From a bacterium (GTDB lineage Bacteria; BMS3Abin14), in NCBI GenBank assembly GCA_029210545.1, contig JARGFV010000015.1:1-34949 (forward strand): 34,949 nucleotides of DNA, in the 5' to 3' direction. This document shows positions 15,403 through 23,417 of the stretch, in pieces. The notes under the pieces are model-generated. The model was given only the letters and a program-made list of their open reading frames with translations. It made no database searches and was not told where the DNA came from. The position numbers and the translations under genes are program-made. The first letter of the stretch is position 1; each line of letters starts with the position of its first letter.

Positions 15403-16012
15403 CAACGGCCTCCTCGAAATCTTCAGGGAGAACGGGGGTCTCCTCAAGGGGCACTTCGGCCTGACCTCCGGGCGTCACAGCGACACCTACCTTCAATGCG
15501 CCCAGGTCCTCCAGCACCCCGAACTTGCCAGGAGGATAGGCAGGGAACTTGCCCTCCGCGCCGCCGAGCTTTTTGGTGAAAAAGGGGAGGGGGGCGTCAA
15601 CCTTGTTGTCTCCCCGGCTGTGGGAGGGATCGTCATCGGTCACGAAGTGGCCGCCGCCCTTGGGGTAAGGGCCATCTTCAGCGAACGCGTAGGAGGGGAG
15701 ATGACCTTCCGGCGCGGATTCGCCGTCCAGCCCGGCGACCGGGTCCTTGCCGTGGAGGACGTGGTCACCACCGGAGGGTCGATCCGGGAAACAGCCGAAC
15801 TGGCCTCTGCCTCAGGAGGAGAAGTGCTGGCGACGGCCTCCATCGTACACCGTTACACAGAAGAACCGGTGGCACCCACCGGCCTGCCGCACCTTTCCCT
15901 GCTCCAGGTACACGCCCTTGCCTACGATCCGGAAGGTTGTCCCCAATGTCTTGAAGGGATTCCTGTAGAAAAACCGGGGAGTAGGCACCTCTCACCTAAA
16001 CAGGCACTTTAA
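15395..16012 (+). CDS. pyrE: Orotate phosphoribosyltransferase
   Basis: PyrE joins orotate to PRPP to give OMP. The 205-residue product has the PRPP-binding signature VLAVEDVVTTGGS (Glu121-Asp122), the orotate-site opening GGLLKGHFGLTSGRHSDTYLQ and VVSPAVGGIVIGHEVA. The C-terminal extension with CPQC and LSPKQAL is longer than in E. coli but resembles PyrE proteins of the thermophile/deltaproteobacterial type. ATG 15395 lies inside the preceding response regulator gene (overlap ATGGATAA), within weak GGGA spacing, so expression likely depends on coupled translation. It closes the pyr cluster. Confidence 0.95.
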   Translation: MDNNGLLEIFRENGGLLKGHFGLTSGRHSDTYLQCAQVLQHPELARRIGRELALRAAELFGEKGEGGVNLVVSPAVGGIVIGHEVAAALGVRAIFSERVGGEMTFRRGFAVQPGDRVLAVEDVVTTGGSIRETAELASASGGEVLATASIVHRYTEEPVAPTGLPHLSLLQVHALAYDPEGCPQCLEGIPVEKPGSRHLSPKQAL

Positions 16013-16030
16013 AGATCCCTCGAAAAACCC

Positions 16031-16091
16031 TTGACATACAAGGAGTATTTCCTTAACTTGAAGTGTAAGCGCTGAGTAACACTTTACACTT
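16031..16091 (+). promoter_or_regulatory. Promoter and palindromes upstream of the MerR-type gene
   Basis: TTGACA (16031-16036) and TTAACT (16053-16058) lie 16 bp apart. The spacer contains the palindrome AAGGA-GTATT-TCCTT (16040-16054), the position MerR-family proteins occupy. Further down, AAGTGTAA (16061-16068) and TTACACTT (16084-16091) form a second perfect 8-bp inverted repeat. Autoregulation by the encoded MerR protein is an inference from position. Confidence 0.5.
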
Positions 16092-16108
16092 TCAGGTGAG
16101 GGATGGGT

Positions 16109-16378
16109 ATGTCGAAGCTTGTCAAGCGTAAGGATATCTGCCGCATGCTGGGGATCTCCCCTTCCAAGGTGAACTTCTACACCACCCAGGGACTGTTCCC
16201 CCTCGAAGGGAGGACCCAGGGCGGTTACGGTCTCTACGACTCCGACAAGATCCGTGGGCGTTTCGCCCGGATCTCGGAGCTCAAAAGTGAGAGGCTCACC
16301 ATTGCCGAGATCCTGGAACGGATCCTGGAGGAGGAAAGGGAAAGAGGGCAGTTCCTCGAACTGCAGTTCAATGATTGA
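16109..16378 (+). CDS. Short MerR-type DNA-binding regulator
   Basis: The 89-residue product is an N-terminal winged helix-turn-helix (LVKRKDICRMLGISPSKVNF, then YTTQGLFPLEGRTQGGYGLY) followed by a short charged helix (ILERILEEERERGQF). It lacks the effector-binding domain of classical MerR proteins and has no metal-binding cysteines, so it is of the short DNA-binding type. ATG 16109 is preferred over ATG 16103 because AGGTGAGG ends 7 nt before it. It sits between pyrE and the HD-GYP gene under its own palindromic promoter. The target is unknown; the adjacent HD-GYP gene is a reasonable guess. Confidence 0.85.
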   Translation: MSKLVKRKDICRMLGISPSKVNFYTTQGLFPLEGRTQGGYGLYDSDKIRGRFARISELKSERLTIAEILERILEEERERGQFLELQFND

Positions 16379-16420
16379 TGGACTTATTACGAGTCCATCA
16401 ACGCGCCCTGGGTGGGGCGC
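16375..16420. repeat. Two perfect hairpins after the MerR gene
   Basis: TTGATGGACT (16375-16384) pairs exactly with 16392-16401 around TATTACG; the stop codon lies in the left arm. Two nt later GCGCCC (16403-16408) pairs with GGGCGC (16415-16420). There is no T-run. It may be a dispersed palindromic repeat, or an mRNA 3' end or stabiliser. Confidence 0.55.
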
Positions 16421-16466
16421 CCGAATCAATAACTGATCTTTTCCGGCATCCTATGACGGGGAACCA

Positions 16467-18662
16467 GTGACCAAGACCGATACCAGACTCAGGCTTCTGG
16501 TCCGAAGAAGTCCAGGGCTACCGGAGCAGCAGCTCGGGAAGTTCCTTCCCGGCCGCCTGTTTCAGGTGGACGTGGCAGATTGCGCCGATGAACTGGAGCT
16601 TATGCTCCGCGGCACCGAACCGGACGTCGTCCTTCTCGATCTGTCGACGCCGACCCTGGACAACCGCAAATCCTTCGACGTGGTCAGGTTACTTGCCCAG
16701 CCACCCCCGATCCTTGTTTTCGGACCCAGGGAAAACCTGTCCCTGCTCTCCAATTTCATCAAGCACGGTGCCCACACCATGTTCTTTATCGAGGACGATC
16801 CGGATGTCATTACCCATGCCATCCGGCAGGCCGCCGACCTTTCCCGCCTTCGCAGGGAAAACCGGCGTCTCCGGACGGCCCTGGATCAGAAGAACCGTAC
16901 CGTTGGGATCCTGGAGCATCTCGGTGAAGCCATGTCCACGGTCTTCGACGTCCGGCGGATCCTCAACCTCACCTTGAAGGTCGTTCGCCGCGCCCTGGAT
17001 TGCGAGGCATGCGGCCTGTATCTGCTTGATGGTGACAGCCCGGATCTGGTGGACGTGAGAGACCTGGGGTTCACGGACGGGCACCCCCAGATGAAACTGT
17101 GGAACGGCGGGGGCGCCAACAGGTCCGACATCCTTCGGGCAGCTGCCCAGGCGTGCCACGACAGGGGCCAGTCCATCAAGCTGGACACCAGCGCCGACGT
17201 GGCGGCCATCATTCCGGGTTCGAACGAGAGCCAGGACGGCGGGGAGATCACGTGCCTGCTGGCCGCTCCCCTCAAGGTCGGGAAGCTGAAACTGGGAACC
17301 CTGGTGGCGGTCAACAGGCTCGACGGAGCCGGTTTCACTCAACGGGACGAGGATATCATCGTGGCGGTGGGCCGGCAGACCGCCCTCGCCCTGGCAGGGA
17401 TGCAATCCGCCGAAAGGGAGACCAGTTTCCGGGAGGAACTCTCGGCCCAGGTGCAGGTGGCCACCGGAAAGCTCAAGGAGCGGAACCTGGAACTGACCAG
17501 GAGGCTGCGCGAGAAGGAGGAAGCCAACAGGAAGATCCGGGAAATGGCCGAGGAGATCGCCGACAAGAACAGCTCCCTCGAGGACATGGTCAAGCAGTTT
17601 GCCGTTATCCACGAGGTCAGCCAGGTCATCGGTTCGGAACTCCAGGACGAAAAGCTCATCCGCAAGATCATCGTGGAAACGGCAGCCCTTCTCAAGGCCG
17701 AGACCGTATCGGTCATGCTTAAAAACGGCGACGGTTGCCTCAGGATAAAGCACGCGGAAGGTCTCGACACCGATATCATCAAGGCGACGAGAGTGAGGCC
17801 GGGGGAGGGGATCTCGGGATGGGTGGCCGAGGAAGGCAAGCCTATCCTCGTCAGGGACGTATCCAGCATACGGAAGGATGCCCCTGACAAGACCCTTTAC
17901 CACAGCGATTCGCTCCTGTGCGTCCCTCTCAAGATCAAGGGCCAGGTGTCGGGTGTCCTGAACGTCACCAACCGCAAGGGCGGCGGCTCTTTCGACGAGA
18001 GGGACCTTTTCCTCCTGACGATCCTCGGCAACCATGCCGCTATCGCCATCGAGAACGCGAAGCTTTACACCGCCATCCGGGAGAGCTATTTCAAGACCAT
18101 CAAGGCCCTCGTCAACGCCGTGGAGGCCAAGGACAGCTGGACCAAGGACCATTCGGAGAACGTGACCAACTACAGCCTGAAGATCGCCGATTACCTGGGC
18201 CTCTCCGACCAGCAGAAAGACATCATCCGTTACGCGGGCGTGCTCCACGACATCGGGAAGATCGTCATCTCAAGCACCATCACCGACAAGCCCGGAAAGC
18301 TGACCGGCGACGAGTGGGAGCGGATCAAGGAACACCCCCTTATCGGACAGCGCATCCTCGACCCCATCGACTACCTGGAACCGGTCAAGATCTGCATCCA
18401 GACCCATCACGAGCGGTGTGACGGTTCCGGGTACCCATTTGGCCTGCGGGCTCACGAGATCCCCCTTGAGACGCGCATCCTTTCGGTGGCGGACGCCTAC
18501 GATGCCATGATCCATTCTCGTCCCTACCGTTCGGCCCTCACCGTAAAGGACGCGGTGGACGAACTGAAAAGATCGGCCGGGTCCCAGTTCGACCAGGCAG
18601 TGGTGGGGAGCCTGGTCCGGATCATCGAGGCGGAAGACAGGGAAGAGTCAATTAGGCACTGA
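16467..18662 (+). CDS. Receiver-like/GAF/GAF/HD-GYP signalling protein (probable cyclic di-GMP phosphodiesterase)
   Basis: The 731-residue product has, in order: a receiver-like domain (about 8-125, Asp58 in VVLLDLSTP, the rest degenerate), a GAF domain (about 150-310), a long coiled coil (about 320-375, RRLREKEEANRKIREMAEEI), a second GAF domain (about 385-535) and a C-terminal HD-GYP domain (about 545-725). Metal and signature residues are intact: HDIGK (His594-Asp595), HHERCDGSGYP (His647, Gly655-Tyr656-Pro657) and VADAYDAM. HD-GYP proteins hydrolyse cyclic di-GMP to pGpG or GMP. No membrane segment is seen, so sensing is cytosolic. GTG 16467 has a GGGGAA ribosome site. It precedes the surface-protein cluster. 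Confidence 0.92.
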   Translation: MTKTDTRLRLLVRRSPGLPEQQLGKFLPGRLFQVDVADCADELELMLRGTEPDVVLLDLSTPTLDNRKSFDVVRLLAQPPPILVFGPRENLSLLSNFIKHGAHTMFFIEDDPDVITHAIRQAADLSRLRRENRRLRTALDQKNRTVGILEHLGEAMSTVFDVRRILNLTLKVVRRALDCEACGLYLLDGDSPDLVDVRDLGFTDGHPQMKLWNGGGANRSDILRAAAQACHDRGQSIKLDTSADVAAIIPGSNESQDGGEITCLLAAPLKVGKLKLGTLVAVNRLDGAGFTQRDEDIIVAVGRQTALALAGMQSAERETSFREELSAQVQVATGKLKERNLELTRRLREKEEANRKIREMAEEIADKNSSLEDMVKQFAVIHEVSQVIGSELQDEKLIRKIIVETAALLKAETVSVMLKNGDGCLRIKHAEGLDTDIIKATRVRPGEGISGWVAEEGKPILVRDVSSIRKDAPDKTLYHSDSLLCVPLKIKGQVSGVLNVTNRKGGGSFDERDLFLLTILGNHAAIAIENAKLYTAIRESYFKTIKALVNAVEAKDSWTKDHSENVTNYSLKIADYLGLSDQQKDIIRYAGVLHDIGKIVISSTITDKPGKLTGDEWERIKEHPLIGQRILDPIDYLEPVKICIQTHHERCDGSGYPFGLRAHEIPLETRILSVADAYDAMIHSRPYRSALTVKDAVDELKRSAGSQFDQAVVGSLVRIIEAEDREESIRH

Positions 18663-18680
18663 TTTACCCGTGCTTTTTTA
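18654..18680 (+). terminator. Probable intrinsic terminator after the HD-GYP gene
   Basis: AGGCAC (18654-18659) pairs with GTGCTT (18670-18675, one G-U) around a 10-nt loop, followed by T residues to 18679. The stem is short and overlaps the stop codon, so strength is moderate at best. Confidence 0.45.
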
Positions 18681-18715
18681 TTGAAGGACAAGCGTCAGGA
18701 GGTACCTGCTCGATC

Positions 18716-18744
18716 TTGAAATTAATGTCATATATATTGATAAT
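18716..18744 (+). promoter_or_regulatory. Strong sigma70-type promoter ahead of the surface-protein cluster
   Basis: TTGAAA (18716-18721) and GATAAT (18739-18744) are spaced by exactly 17 bp within a locally AT-rich patch that contrasts with the GC-rich surroundings. The predicted start is near 18751, leaving a leader of about 265 nt before the first secreted-protein gene. Confidence 0.68.
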
Positions 18745-19015
18745 GGCAAATATGTAAAATCTGTGCACCTATTTTGAAATAATTTCAGATTTTGTTCGTA
18801 TCAACCTTTGAAAGGGAGGCCTATCGGAGGAATTGCCCTTTTATTTTGGTTACTTGCGGTTTCCTGTGAAGTGGGGGTTGCTGGAACTGAATTTGCATAT
18901 TTTATCAATTAGTTAGCTGGCTTCCTTGCCCCGGCAGGTTTCGTTGTGCCCTGTCAAGACAGGATATCATGGGGAAGGAGAGTGAGACTTTATCATTTTG
19001 TTCCGGGAGGGTCAT
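18745..19015 (+). other. Long leader of the surface-protein cluster
   Basis: No gene is seen. Structures include AAAGGG (18811-18816) with CCCTTT (18836-18841), and CCTGTC (18950-18955) with GACAGG (18958-18963). I compared it by eye with the GEMM cyclic di-GMP riboswitch and found no match to its conserved core, so no riboswitch is claimed. Confidence 0.45.
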
Positions 19016-20653
19016 TTGGGAAACGCGGTTGAAAAGGAGCGCAAGGGGACTATTGGAGAACGGTTCGTCTCACCTTTGATCCTGCATGTCGGCGCACTTT
19101 TCCTTGTCATCGGATCTTTGCTCCTGCTGCCCTGTAAAGCCCTGGCCGTGTGCGCCTGCGGAGACGGCGACGGACAGCCCACCCTTTACGAACCCATCAC
19201 GATCGACGGCAGTGTGGCCGACTGGAACACGACGATCGCCGATGAGGACAACAACGTGTGCGATGGCCCTGCGGGAGGTCTGACCGATCTGGACGCCCCC
19301 GTTCCATCCATCGGACGGGATATCGTCCAGTTCTCCTACACCTACGACAACACGTGGCTGTACCTCTACACAGAAAGGCTTGGTGGCGATAGTTCCGCCA
19401 ACACCCAGACGTTCCTCTTCTACGCCGACACCAACGACGACGGTTACATGAGCAGCACCGAGACGGTCATCGTGGCCGAGTGGAAGGGGAACAACAGGCT
19501 GGTGAGCATTTACCTCGCCCAATACAACCCGGTGGATGCCGTCAACGGTGACTCCACAGTGGACTCGGCCGGGTTCGGCGACGGCTATGCCCTGCCCGGG
19601 AACCTCAAGAACATCTCGAGCGCCATATCGACTTACTCCGGACACTACGGGACGGCCGATGGCTTCGCCATGGAGTTCGCCATTAACTGGTTTGCTCTCG
19701 ATCCCAGTTTCACCGGACCTGTCGGGCACACGATCCACGTTTCCAGCACCAACGTCAACAAGAGCGCCAACGGCCTGGGCGCCCAGATCAACGACAACCT
19801 GGGCGGGTGCGGCGGCGGCGGCGGATCCACCCAGTTCGCCGACCTGGATTTTTCGCCAGCGTATACCCTGTCCGGGTACTGGGGAGACACCGTGTGGGGC
19901 CTTCACCACTTGGTGAACCTGGGCAACGGAGACGACGCCTTCGCCTTCGCCTACACCATCCTCCCCACGACCTGGTCGCCAGCGGTGACCCTTTACCTGG
20001 ACGACGGCGACAGTATTTACGACACGGGCGATAGCCTCATCGCCGGTACGGTGGCCCTTGCCAGCGGCAGTTCCGTGGACATTTTCACCGTGTACACTAT
20101 TCCGAGCTTTTCTTCGGGCATCGCCACCGTGGTGACCACCGCTACCTCGCAGTACAACACCGCCGTGGCCGATTCGGTGAGCGATACGGTGAACGCACCT
20201 TACCCCAACATTTCCAGCATGAAGTATATTTCGGCCGTTGCCGACAGCACCGCCGCCACACCCGGGGGCGCCGACAAGGCTCTTCCCGGGTCCGTGGTGA
20301 CCTACACCATCACGACGACCAACAGCGGCAACGCGCCCCCCAACAGCGATTCCCTGGCGATCCGGGACTCGATCCCTGCTGTCGTAACCATGTACGTCGG
20401 CACGGGGGCGGCTTCGCCGGTCACCTTCGACGCGGGGACCACTTTGCTCTCATACTCTTATGTAAGCTTTGCCAGCACGGGCGACGACATCGCCTTTACC
20501 AGCGGGAGTTCCGCCTCCCCGGCCTACACCTATACACCGGTCCCCGACGCGCAAGGGTACGACAGCGCGGTGACCGGGTTCAGGATAGAACCCCAGGGGG
20601 ATTTCGACGGATCGACAAGCTTCGATCTCACCTATCAGGTGATGATCCCATAG
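19016..20653 (+). CDS. Secreted protein with CBM9/DOMON-like, GNG/DDGD and DUF11-like modules
   Basis: The 545-residue product has a signal peptide (hydrophobic LILHVGALFLVIGSLLLLP, likely cleavage near ALAV). The mature part begins with a CBM9/DOMON-like beta domain (ITIDGSVADWN, IVQFSYTYDNTWLYLYTERL) to about residue 270. A module with NLGNGDDAFAF and LYLDDGDSIYDTGD follows, shared with two downstream genes, then a C-terminal DUF11-like module (ADKALPGSVVTYTITTTNSG). TTG 19016 is preferred because GGGAGGG lies 5 nt upstream; TTG 18998 has no site at proper spacing. It is the first gene after the strong promoter. A sugar- or surface-binding role is inferred from the fold; no catalytic residues are recognised. 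Confidence 0.8.
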   Translation: MGNAVEKERKGTIGERFVSPLILHVGALFLVIGSLLLLPCKALAVCACGDGDGQPTLYEPITIDGSVADWNTTIADEDNNVCDGPAGGLTDLDAPVPSIGRDIVQFSYTYDNTWLYLYTERLGGDSSANTQTFLFYADTNDDGYMSSTETVIVAEWKGNNRLVSIYLAQYNPVDAVNGDSTVDSAGFGDGYALPGNLKNISSAISTYSGHYGTADGFAMEFAINWFALDPSFTGPVGHTIHVSSTNVNKSANGLGAQINDNLGGCGGGGGSTQFADLDFSPAYTLSGYWGDTVWGLHHLVNLGNGDDAFAFAYTILPTTWSPAVTLYLDDGDSIYDTGDSLIAGTVALASGSSVDIFTVYTIPSFSSGIATVVTTATSQYNTAVADSVSDTVNAPYPNISSMKYISAVADSTAATPGGADKALPGSVVTYTITTTNSGNAPPNSDSLAIRDSIPAVVTMYVGTGAASPVTFDAGTTLLSYSYVSFASTGDDIAFTSGSSASPAYTYTPVPDAQGYDSAVTGFRIEPQGDFDGSTSFDLTYQVMIP

Positions 20654-20660
20654 GAGTAAA

Positions 20661-20693
20661 CGTCCGTAGGGAGAAATATCTCACCATGGACGG
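20661..20693 (+). other. Imperfect stem-loop before the second surface gene
   Basis: CGTCCGTAGGGAGA (20661-20674) pairs imperfectly with TCTCACCATGGACG (20679-20692) around a 4-nt loop, just before the GAAGGAGGGG ribosome site of the next gene. It could be an mRNA stabiliser or processing site; no T-run follows. Confidence 0.4.
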
Positions 20694-20708
20694 AAGGAGG
20701 GGCGGGAC

Positions 20709-21704
20709 ATGCAAAGATTAGCAATGGGAACAGCCCTGGCCGCGGCCATACTGCTGGGGGCAGCTGCCCCGGTATCCGCCCTGGGCACCGATGCCGGTAC
20801 GGTGATCGAAAACCGCGCCATGGCGACCTACGACATCGGACCGGCCACGAACCTCACGGCATACAGCTCCACGGCATCCACTACCGTGGACGAGATCATC
20901 GATGTCGCTGTGGGCAGCGCCGGATCCGGGACGACCTTCATCTTTACGATTCCGGCGGCAAACCAGCCTTTGCTCTTCACCGTGACCAACAACGGCAACG
21001 GTACCGAGCCGTTTGTCCTTACTATCGTGGAGAGCGGCAGCGACGATTTCGACACAGATCCGCCCGCAGGAGCTCCCGCCACGCCGGGAGTGGAGATCTA
21101 CATTGATGATGGCGACGCCATTTTCACCTCGGCGGATGCCGCCTACGGTACCAGCCTTACCCTTGTCGAAGACGAAATCGTCAACGTGTGGGTCATCCAG
21201 GATATCCCCGCCGCTGCCGGTTCGCCAGGCGATATCGCTGCCATCACCCTGGAGGCTGCCCACCGGCACGCACCGTTCAGTACCGTTCCGGGGACCTCCT
21301 ACACCGGAGAAGGGGATGGCGGAGGGTTAACCGATGCCGTTCTAGGGGTCAACGGTGGAACACGCAGCGTGACCAAAGTCTACGAACTCACCCTCACGGT
21401 CCTGAACATGGTCAAGTCCTACGCCGTCGCCAACACCCTGGGGACAACGGATCCCATACCGGGAGCCACCGTCACCTACACCATCGAGTTCGGGGTCACC
21501 GGGGCAGGAGGTATCGACAACCTTGTGATCACAGACCCCATCCCGACCAACACAACCTTCGTGCCGGCTTCCATAACAGCGGGGCCTATAACGGCCGATT
21601 CGGAGGCCCTCATCGGTTCCACCGTCACGGTCTTCTATGCCAGCACCACCATAAGTGCTGTGGCAGGGACCCAGACCATCACCTTCGATGTGACCATCGA
21701 TTAG
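20709..21704 (+). CDS. Secreted three-module DUF11-type protein
   Basis: The 331-residue product has a clear signal peptide (residues 1-25, ending PVSALG). The mature protein opens with GTVIENRAMATYDIG, then a VDEIIDVAV segment; this N-terminal module recurs in the genes at 22404 and 23418. The middle module has TNNGNGTEPFVLTI and EIYIDDGDAIFTSADAAYG. The C-terminal module is DUF11-like (PIPGATVTYTIEFG, LVITDPIPTNTTFVPAS). No cysteine pair, sortase or lipobox signal is visible, so the attachment mode is unknown. A strong GGAGGGG site precedes ATG 20709. It is co-oriented with, and 55 nt after, the previous gene. Confidence 0.8.
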   Translation: MQRLAMGTALAAAILLGAAAPVSALGTDAGTVIENRAMATYDIGPATNLTAYSSTASTTVDEIIDVAVGSAGSGTTFIFTIPAANQPLLFTVTNNGNGTEPFVLTIVESGSDDFDTDPPAGAPATPGVEIYIDDGDAIFTSADAAYGTSLTLVEDEIVNVWVIQDIPAAAGSPGDIAAITLEAAHRHAPFSTVPGTSYTGEGDGGGLTDAVLGVNGGTRSVTKVYELTLTVLNMVKSYAVANTLGTTDPIPGATVTYTIEFGVTGAGGIDNLVITDPIPTNTTFVPASITAGPITADSEALIGSTVTVFYASTTISAVAGTQTITFDVTID

Positions 21705-21715
21705 GAGGTGAGAGC

Positions 21716-22210
21716 ATGAAACTTGTTAACCGTTTTCTTGTCATTTTCTTCCTGCTGACCATCATTGGTCCGACAGCACAGGCCCGGGAAGAGGGTGGTG
21801 TGACGCTGACTTCAACGATCCTCCGCCAGGTGGAGTTGGAGAACGAAAAGGGAGAGAAGGAGATCGACCTCGTACCCGTGGACAAGGCTCTCCCGGGGGA
21901 GGAACTGATCATCCGGATCACTTACACGAACTCCGGTTCCGACCCGGTCGAGAACATCGTGATCGTCAACCCCGTTCCCGATCAGACGTCCTACCTGGTC
22001 GGGTCCGCCAGCGGTGATTTCACCCTGGTGACCTTCTCCATCGACGGTGGCGGCGGCTTCGACCTGCCGGAAAATCTCACTGTCGAGGACGAGGAAGGCA
22101 GCCGGAAACCGGCGCCCCCGGAAATATACACGCACATCCGGTTCAGGCGGATCCAGGCCCTGCAGCCAGGGCAGACGGACAACGTCTCGTTCCGGGCCGT
22201 TCTGAAATAA
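21716..22210 (+). CDS. Small secreted DUF11-like single-module protein
   Basis: The 164-residue product has a signal peptide (residues 1-23, ending AQA) and essentially one DUF11-like module: VPVDKALPGEELIIRITYTN, then VENIVIVNPVPDQTSYLVGSAS. The C-terminal half adds GGGGFDLPENL and a final ALQPGQTDNVSFRAVLK strand typical of DUF11 ends. GGAGGTG lies 6 nt before ATG 21716, and the gene starts 11 nt after the previous stop, so co-transcription is near certain. It could be a periplasmic adaptor or minor subunit; that is inference. Confidence 0.8.
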   Translation: MKLVNRFLVIFFLLTIIGPTAQAREEGGVTLTSTILRQVELENEKGEKEIDLVPVDKALPGEELIIRITYTNSGSDPVENIVIVNPVPDQTSYLVGSASGDFTLVTFSIDGGGGFDLPENLTVEDEEGSRKPAPPEIYTHIRFRRIQALQPGQTDNVSFRAVLK

Positions 22211-22323
22211 AAACGGGGAAAGAACGGGCTTTCGCGGATCTGGAGCCCGATAACAGGATCAAAAAGAAGAAAAAGAATGGGAGGTGGTATTCGATTGGAT
22301 CTGAAAAACGGCCTGATTTGGCG

Positions 22324-22368
22324 GGCACCAGGCGGAAGGAAGCTGCAAGTTCTGAGCAGTCTGGTGCC
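22324..22368 (+). other. Nested hairpin in the gap before the fourth surface gene
   Basis: GGCACCAG (22324-22331) pairs exactly with CTGGTGCC (22361-22368); inside it CTGC (22343-22346) pairs with GCAG (22356-22359). It lies in a 193-nt gap with no recognisable gene and could set relative expression of the flanking genes. Confidence 0.4.
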
Positions 22369-22403
22369 ATTAAAGCGCATTCCAATGCGAGATGGAGAAT
22401 ATA

Positions 22404-23399
22404 ATGAAAACTCGAAAGAAGTTAATACTTACGGCACTGACGGTGGCCCTCGCGGCGGCTGTGGTCCCGGGCTCCGCTCTGGCCGGCGGGACCTGGGCGG
22501 GAACCGTGGTGGACAACACGGCTCTGCTGAGCTGGGATATCGGGTCCGTCGCGTACACCACGAGCGATACAGCGACCTTCGTGGTTGACGAACTGATCAA
22601 CGTACAGGTCACCAACAACGTCCTGGGTACGAACCTTTCGGTGTGGCCAGGAGACACCTTCCGGCCCCTGGCCTTCGACGTTCAGAACGCGGGTAACGGC
22701 ACCATCGACTTTTATGTCGAGGCGCTGGGTGACGGAGCCTTGTTCGTCACCAACGTCAATATCTGGGCCGACTCCAACGGCAACGGTACCCTGGACACCC
22801 TGGTCGACGTGAACCTCGGTGCAGGGCCCATTACCGAATCGTCGGTGACGATGGATACGGTCTACACCTTCTTCATCGTGGCAGACGTTGGCGCCTCGCC
22901 CGTTACGACAAACACCCCGGATACCTACGACCTGCGGGTGATGGCCTACCGGGCGGAAGCAGCCATTACCGCCGACAACGGCGCCGCCTTCAACGCGACA
23001 ACCATCGAACAGGTCATGGCCGACACCGGCGGAACTGCCACCGGTTTCGCCGATTACGATGGCGCCGATTCAGCCCGGGCTGTTTACAACCTCGTGTGGG
23101 CAAACCTCAGCCTGACCAAGTCGTTCACGGTCATCGACACCGATCCGATGAACAGCGGACAGCACGCCATCCCGGGAGCCACGTTACGTTACACACTTCA
23201 CGTGCTCAACTCCGGAACCGGCGCGGCAACCGCCCTGTCCATCGCCGACGCAACCCCGGCAGGCACCACCTTCGGGGCTGTCCAGTCTGCCTCTGCCGGG
23301 ACCGTGGATAACATCGATCCCATCATGTGGAGCATCAACTCCCTTGGCGGCGGTTCTTCGGCCGATCTGGTCTTCGACGTGACCATCACGGGCCCCTAG
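22404..23399 (+). CDS. Secreted three-module DUF11-type protein (paralogue)
   Basis: The 331-residue product has a classical signal peptide (KTRKK, hydrophobic core, SALA cleavage). The mature N-terminus GTVVDNTALLSWDIG followed by VVDELINVQVTNN is paralogous to GTVIENRAMATYDIG and VDEIIDVAV in the gene at 20709. The middle module contains VQNAGNGTIDFYVEA, and the C-terminal module is DUF11-like (AIPGATLRYTLHVLNSGTG, then ATPAGTTF). ATG 22404 is preferred over ATG 22392 because GGAG lies 6 nt before it and the signal peptide then starts MKTRKK. The equal length (331) and module order suggest duplication of one subunit gene with strong divergence. Confidence 0.8.
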   Translation: MKTRKKLILTALTVALAAAVVPGSALAGGTWAGTVVDNTALLSWDIGSVAYTTSDTATFVVDELINVQVTNNVLGTNLSVWPGDTFRPLAFDVQNAGNGTIDFYVEALGDGALFVTNVNIWADSNGNGTLDTLVDVNLGAGPITESSVTMDTVYTFFIVADVGASPVTTNTPDTYDLRVMAYRAEAAITADNGAAFNATTIEQVMADTGGTATGFADYDGADSARAVYNLVWANLSLTKSFTVIDTDPMNSGQHAIPGATLRYTLHVLNSGTGAATALSIADATPAGTTFGAVQSASAGTVDNIDPIMWSINSLGGGSSADLVFDVTITGP

Positions 23400-23417
23400 G
23401 AACGGACAGCGACGTTC

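Noticed and set aside
18745-19015. Cyclic di-GMP (GEMM) riboswitch in the surface-cluster leader
   Set aside because: The context is tempting, but the conserved GEMM core and receptor segments are not visible.
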